From positions 1 through 64,000 of the forward strand of contig CAJJKN010000003.1 in assembly GCA_905188085.1 (NCBI GenBank): a stretch of 64,000 nt of DNA. The letters are read 5' to 3'. Position 1 is the stretch's first letter, and every line of letters begins with the position of its first letter. Both the position numbers and the translations under genes were made by a program. This DNA is from an uncultured Bacillota bacterium. Lineage in GTDB: Bacteria > Bacillota > Clostridia > Christensenellales > QAND01. This document shows, piece by piece, positions 61,709 through 64,000 of this stretch. The notes beneath the pieces are model-generated. The model worked only from the letters and a program-made list of their open reading frames with translations. It did no database searches and was not told the DNA's origin.

Positions 61709-62746
61709 TTGGATTTTTCTTCCTATCATCCCTTTTTATTGGATACCCTTGTCCGCCTGCTGGGCACAGATAGCCCCAGTGGCTATACCGCCCGCGCAAT
61801 TTCCCTGGTCGAAACCATCGCGCAGCAATACGGTTTTCAAACTGCCCGCACCAACAAAGGCAATCTTATCGTCTCCCTCCCCGGGCGGCAAGACGGCCCG
61901 TCTGTCGGCGTTTGTTCCCATGTGGATACGCTGGGGCTGATGGTGCGTTCCATTCAGCAAGACGGCCAGCTGCGCTTTACCCGCGTCGGCGGCCCGCTGC
62001 TGCCCACGTTAGACGGCGCCTATTGCACGCTGTATACCCGGGAAAACAAGCAATATACCGGTACGGTTTTGTCCCTTTCCCCCGCCGCGCATGTCTTCAG
62101 CGACGCTGCCACCCGCGCCCGCGACGAGGAAAATATGGCTGTGCGCCTGGATGAAATCGTTTCCGATAAGGCCGATGTTCAAGCCCTGGGCATACAGACC
62201 GGCGATTATCTCTGTATCGACCCCAAAACCGTTGTAACGGACAGCGGCTTTGTCAAATCCCGCTTTTTGGATGATAAAGCCAGCTGCGCATGTTTGCTGA
62301 CGCTGCTTCGCCTTCTGTCCGATGAAAACGCACGGCCCGTTCATCCGGTGGATCTGCTGTTCACCGTGCATGAGGAAGTCGGCCACGGCGGCGCCGCGTT
62401 TGGCGATTATGCCGAGCTGCTTGTGGTGGATATGGGGTGCGTCGGATCGGATCTTTCCTGCACCGAACAGCAGGTTTCCATCTGCGCCAAAGATTCTTCC
62501 GGCCCGTATGATTATGAAATGACCTCCCGTTTGATCGCCCTTGCCAAAGCGCACAATATCCCCTATGCCGTGGATATCTATCCCTATTATTCTTCGGACG
62601 GTTCCGTCGCCCTCAAGGCCGGGTGCGATGCCCGCTGCGCGTTGATCGGCCCCGGCGTACACGCTTCCCACGGCATGGAGCGCACGCATATCCAAGGGCT
62701 TTCGGCCACTTTGCAATTGCTCTGGTTTTATCTGGATTGCCAATAA
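61709..62746 (+). CDS. M42 family metallo-aminopeptidase
   Basis: A 345-residue cytoplasmic peptidase of the tetrahedral (TET) aminopeptidase type, with a co-catalytic metal pair. Motifs in order are CSHVDTLG (metal His/Asp), SRFLDDKASC, FTVHEEVGHGGA (Glu pair) and a late ASHGMERTH. The TTG start at 61709 has GAGG 8 bp upstream and fits the family N-terminus. It probably trims peptides; the substrate range is unknown. Confidence 0.87.
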   Translation: MDFSSYHPFLLDTLVRLLGTDSPSGYTARAISLVETIAQQYGFQTARTNKGNLIVSLPGRQDGPSVGVCSHVDTLGLMVRSIQQDGQLRFTRVGGPLLPTLDGAYCTLYTRENKQYTGTVLSLSPAAHVFSDAATRARDEENMAVRLDEIVSDKADVQALGIQTGDYLCIDPKTVVTDSGFVKSRFLDDKASCACLLTLLRLLSDENARPVHPVDLLFTVHEEVGHGGAAFGDYAELLVVDMGCVGSDLSCTEQQVSICAKDSSGPYDYEMTSRLIALAKAHNIPYAVDIYPYYSSDGSVALKAGCDARCALIGPGVHASHGMERTHIQGLSATLQLLWFYLDCQ

Positions 62747-62938
62747 CGGTTTTACAAAAGGCAGTTTTCTCCGCGCATCCGGCAAAATACAAACCCGCCG
62801 GGTGCGTGTTTCTTTTCTCGCATCCGGCGTATTTTCGTTGTTTCCCGTTTTTTGTTGAAATTCTTTCTATATCCTGTTATTCTGTTAAAGTAACTTTTTC
62901 TTTTCCTTTTTTCTCTATTTTTGAGAGGACTCGTATTG

Positions 62939-63892
62939 ATGAAAAAAAGGCCCAGCCTGTTGTTTTGCTACGGCAGCATTGCCGTCGGCTTGTTTTTAGG
63001 TTCTCTGATGGCGCCGCTTTTGCGCTTTACCCTGGCCCATGATTGGGGGCTGCGTGTAGAAAACATTTTGTTTTATCGCATGCTGTTTGCCTCGTTGTTT
63101 TTGTGGACGTTTTGCCTTTTCTCCAAAAACACCCGGCCGCATATCAAACGCATTTTTGCAGACCGGCGCACGCTTGTGTTCCTTTCCGTCATCGGGCTGA
63201 GCCGCGCGGCGGAATTATTGTTATGGAGCGTGGCGCTGCGCGATACCAACGTGTTTGTTGTCAACATTCTGGGCAACAGCACACCTGTGTTTATCCTTTT
63301 GGGCACCTATCTTGTCTATCGGCAAAAGACCTCTTCCCGGGCGCTGATCGGCATTGCCGTCTGTATGGGTGGGCTTTGTTTAACCGGCCTTTCCGGCGGG
63401 GCCGGCGGCGCATCGCTGGAAAGTGTTTTGCAGATGACAGGTACCGCCGTTCTTCAAACGGTCTTTCTATTGCTCAGCCAACCGCTGCGCAGCGGAGACG
63501 AACCCCTGCCAGCCACGCTGATGATGGCCTTTGTCTTTTCCATCGCTGCCGTTTGTTCTCTGGGGCTTTGTGCCGTGCGCAGTGTGCCGATTGCGCCCTT
63601 CCCCTGGCAGGGGTGGGGCATGCTGGTCGCCATGACGCTGCTCTGTACCATCTATCATCAAACCGTGCCCACCTGGACATTGCAGTTCTTAAAACCGGAA
63701 AATGTTTCCATGCTCAATTTGGCAGGGCCGGTGGTGGCGGCCGTCACGGCGTTTTTCCTGTTGGGCGAAGTGCCCAATTTACAAACCGTCTGTGGTGGTA
63801 TCATCGTTTTAACCGGGCTGGGCTGGTATATTCGCCAGGACGCCAAAGCCAAGCGCGCGCAAATGTCCTGCCCGCCGCAAGATCAACAGTAA
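62939..63892 (+). CDS. DMT superfamily transporter (EamA domain)
   Basis: A 317-residue integral membrane protein with about ten hydrophobic segments in two EamA repeats. The first (ELLLWSVALRDTNVFVVNILGNSTPVF) and second (TVPTWTLQFLKPENVSMLNLAGPVVAAVTAFFLLGE) carry the typical near-repeat patterns. Such proteins move metabolites such as amino acids or nucleosides. The ATG at 62939 has GAGAGG 10 bp upstream. A second gene of the same type follows directly, with its ribosome site overlapping this stop. Confidence 0.85.
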   Translation: MKKRPSLLFCYGSIAVGLFLGSLMAPLLRFTLAHDWGLRVENILFYRMLFASLFLWTFCLFSKNTRPHIKRIFADRRTLVFLSVIGLSRAAELLLWSVALRDTNVFVVNILGNSTPVFILLGTYLVYRQKTSSRALIGIAVCMGGLCLTGLSGGAGGASLESVLQMTGTAVLQTVFLLLSQPLRSGDEPLPATLMMAFVFSIAAVCSLGLCAVRSVPIAPFPWQGWGMLVAMTLLCTIYHQTVPTWTLQFLKPENVSMLNLAGPVVAAVTAFFLLGEVPNLQTVCGGIIVLTGLGWYIRQDAKAKRAQMSCPPQDQQ

Positions 63893-63904
63893 GGAGGATT
63901 CTCT

Positions 63905-64000
63905 TTGTCCATTTCCAAAAAACATGCCTTAGCCTATGCGGCGATGGCGGTGTACGTTTTGCTTTCTTCCGTTCTTTCCCCCCTGTATAAGCCCTGTTTG
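63905..64000 (+). CDS. DMT superfamily transporter, N-terminal fragment (cut by window edge)
   Basis: A TTG at 63905 with AAGGAGG 7 bp upstream begins a frame SISKKHALAYAAMAVYVLLS that reaches the window end. It looks like the first TM segment of an EamA/DMT transporter, in tandem with the previous gene, so the two may form a heterodimeric pair. Confidence 0.65.
   Translation, partial: MSISKKHALAYAAMAVYVLLSSVLSPLYKPCL

Noticed and set aside
1..64000. CRISPR array or phage genes
   Set aside because: No regularly spaced short repeats with unique spacers, and no cas, capsid, terminase or tail-like proteins were seen. The only recombinase is that of the feoB element.

Overview
The window looks like the chromosome of a gut-type Firmicute (Bacillota), most likely class Clostridia. 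This is inferred from AGGAGG ribosome binding sites, many TTGACA/TATAAT promoters and GC-hairpin/T-run terminators, a PyrR-type pyr attenuator, DUF896 and DUF1292 small proteins, a DarA-type c-di-AMP receptor, a spore-photolyase-like radical SAM protein and a butyryl-CoA:acetate CoA-transferase typical of butyrate producers. Base composition is about 50-55% GC. I cannot name a species.

Layout. 1-7,900: a truncated repeat-bearing lipoprotein, glucokinase (glk) divergent from 6-phosphogluconate dehydrogenase (gnd), a GNAT acetyltransferase, the GTPase TypA/BipA and a small membrane protein. 8,027-18,023: a complete de novo pyrimidine operon on the minus strand (pyrB-pyrC-pyrF-carA-carB-pyrK-pyrD-pyrE). 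Its leader carries two attenuators in series: a PyrR-type one, then a short leader-peptide ORF that runs into a second intrinsic terminator. 18,074-25,800: a CDF cation exporter, an iron alcohol dehydrogenase divergent from an ABC exporter, dut with a radical SAM gene, a yybP-ykoY Mn riboswitch with mntP, and an Rrf2 regulator with thioredoxin.

25,930-32,903: a feo iron-uptake locus (divergent DtxR-like repressor, feoA, feoB) in which feoB is split by a 3,954-bp mobile element. The element is bounded by 13-bp direct repeats and encodes a LicD-family transferase, a polysaccharide flippase and a large serine recombinase, with a strong promoter just inside one end. Joining the element ends recreates a perfect 11-bp inverted repeat, the form expected for a serine-recombinase attP. 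Joining the feoB halves restores one frame of about 718 codons. This mobile glycan-modification cassette is the most notable object in the window.

33,052-46,162: tRNA-Thr, a GNAT with a Cys/Gly-rich tail, DUF896, a DAPG-hydrolase-like protein, then a minus-strand housekeeping run (PTS IIC, serS, rplI, dnaB, DUF1292), argS with two small membrane proteins, tRNA-Arg, a butyryl-CoA:acetate CoA-transferase and an ATC-hydrolase-family protein. 46,312-54,320: a surface rhamnan-type polysaccharide cluster (three GT2 glycosyltransferases, rfbA/D/B/C for dTDP-L-rhamnose, and a Wzm/Wzt-type ABC exporter). 54,574-64,000: a frameshifted GNAT, a sugar operon (xylulokinase, FucI-like isomerase, cupin protein), a c-di-AMP receptor, a G5/M23 cell-wall peptidase, an M42 aminopeptidase and two DMT transporters, the last cut by the window edge.

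Themes: nucleotide synthesis under RNA-level control, metal homeostasis (Mn riboswitch, Feo, CDF), surface glycan assembly by resident and mobile genes, and sugar/butyrate metabolism.
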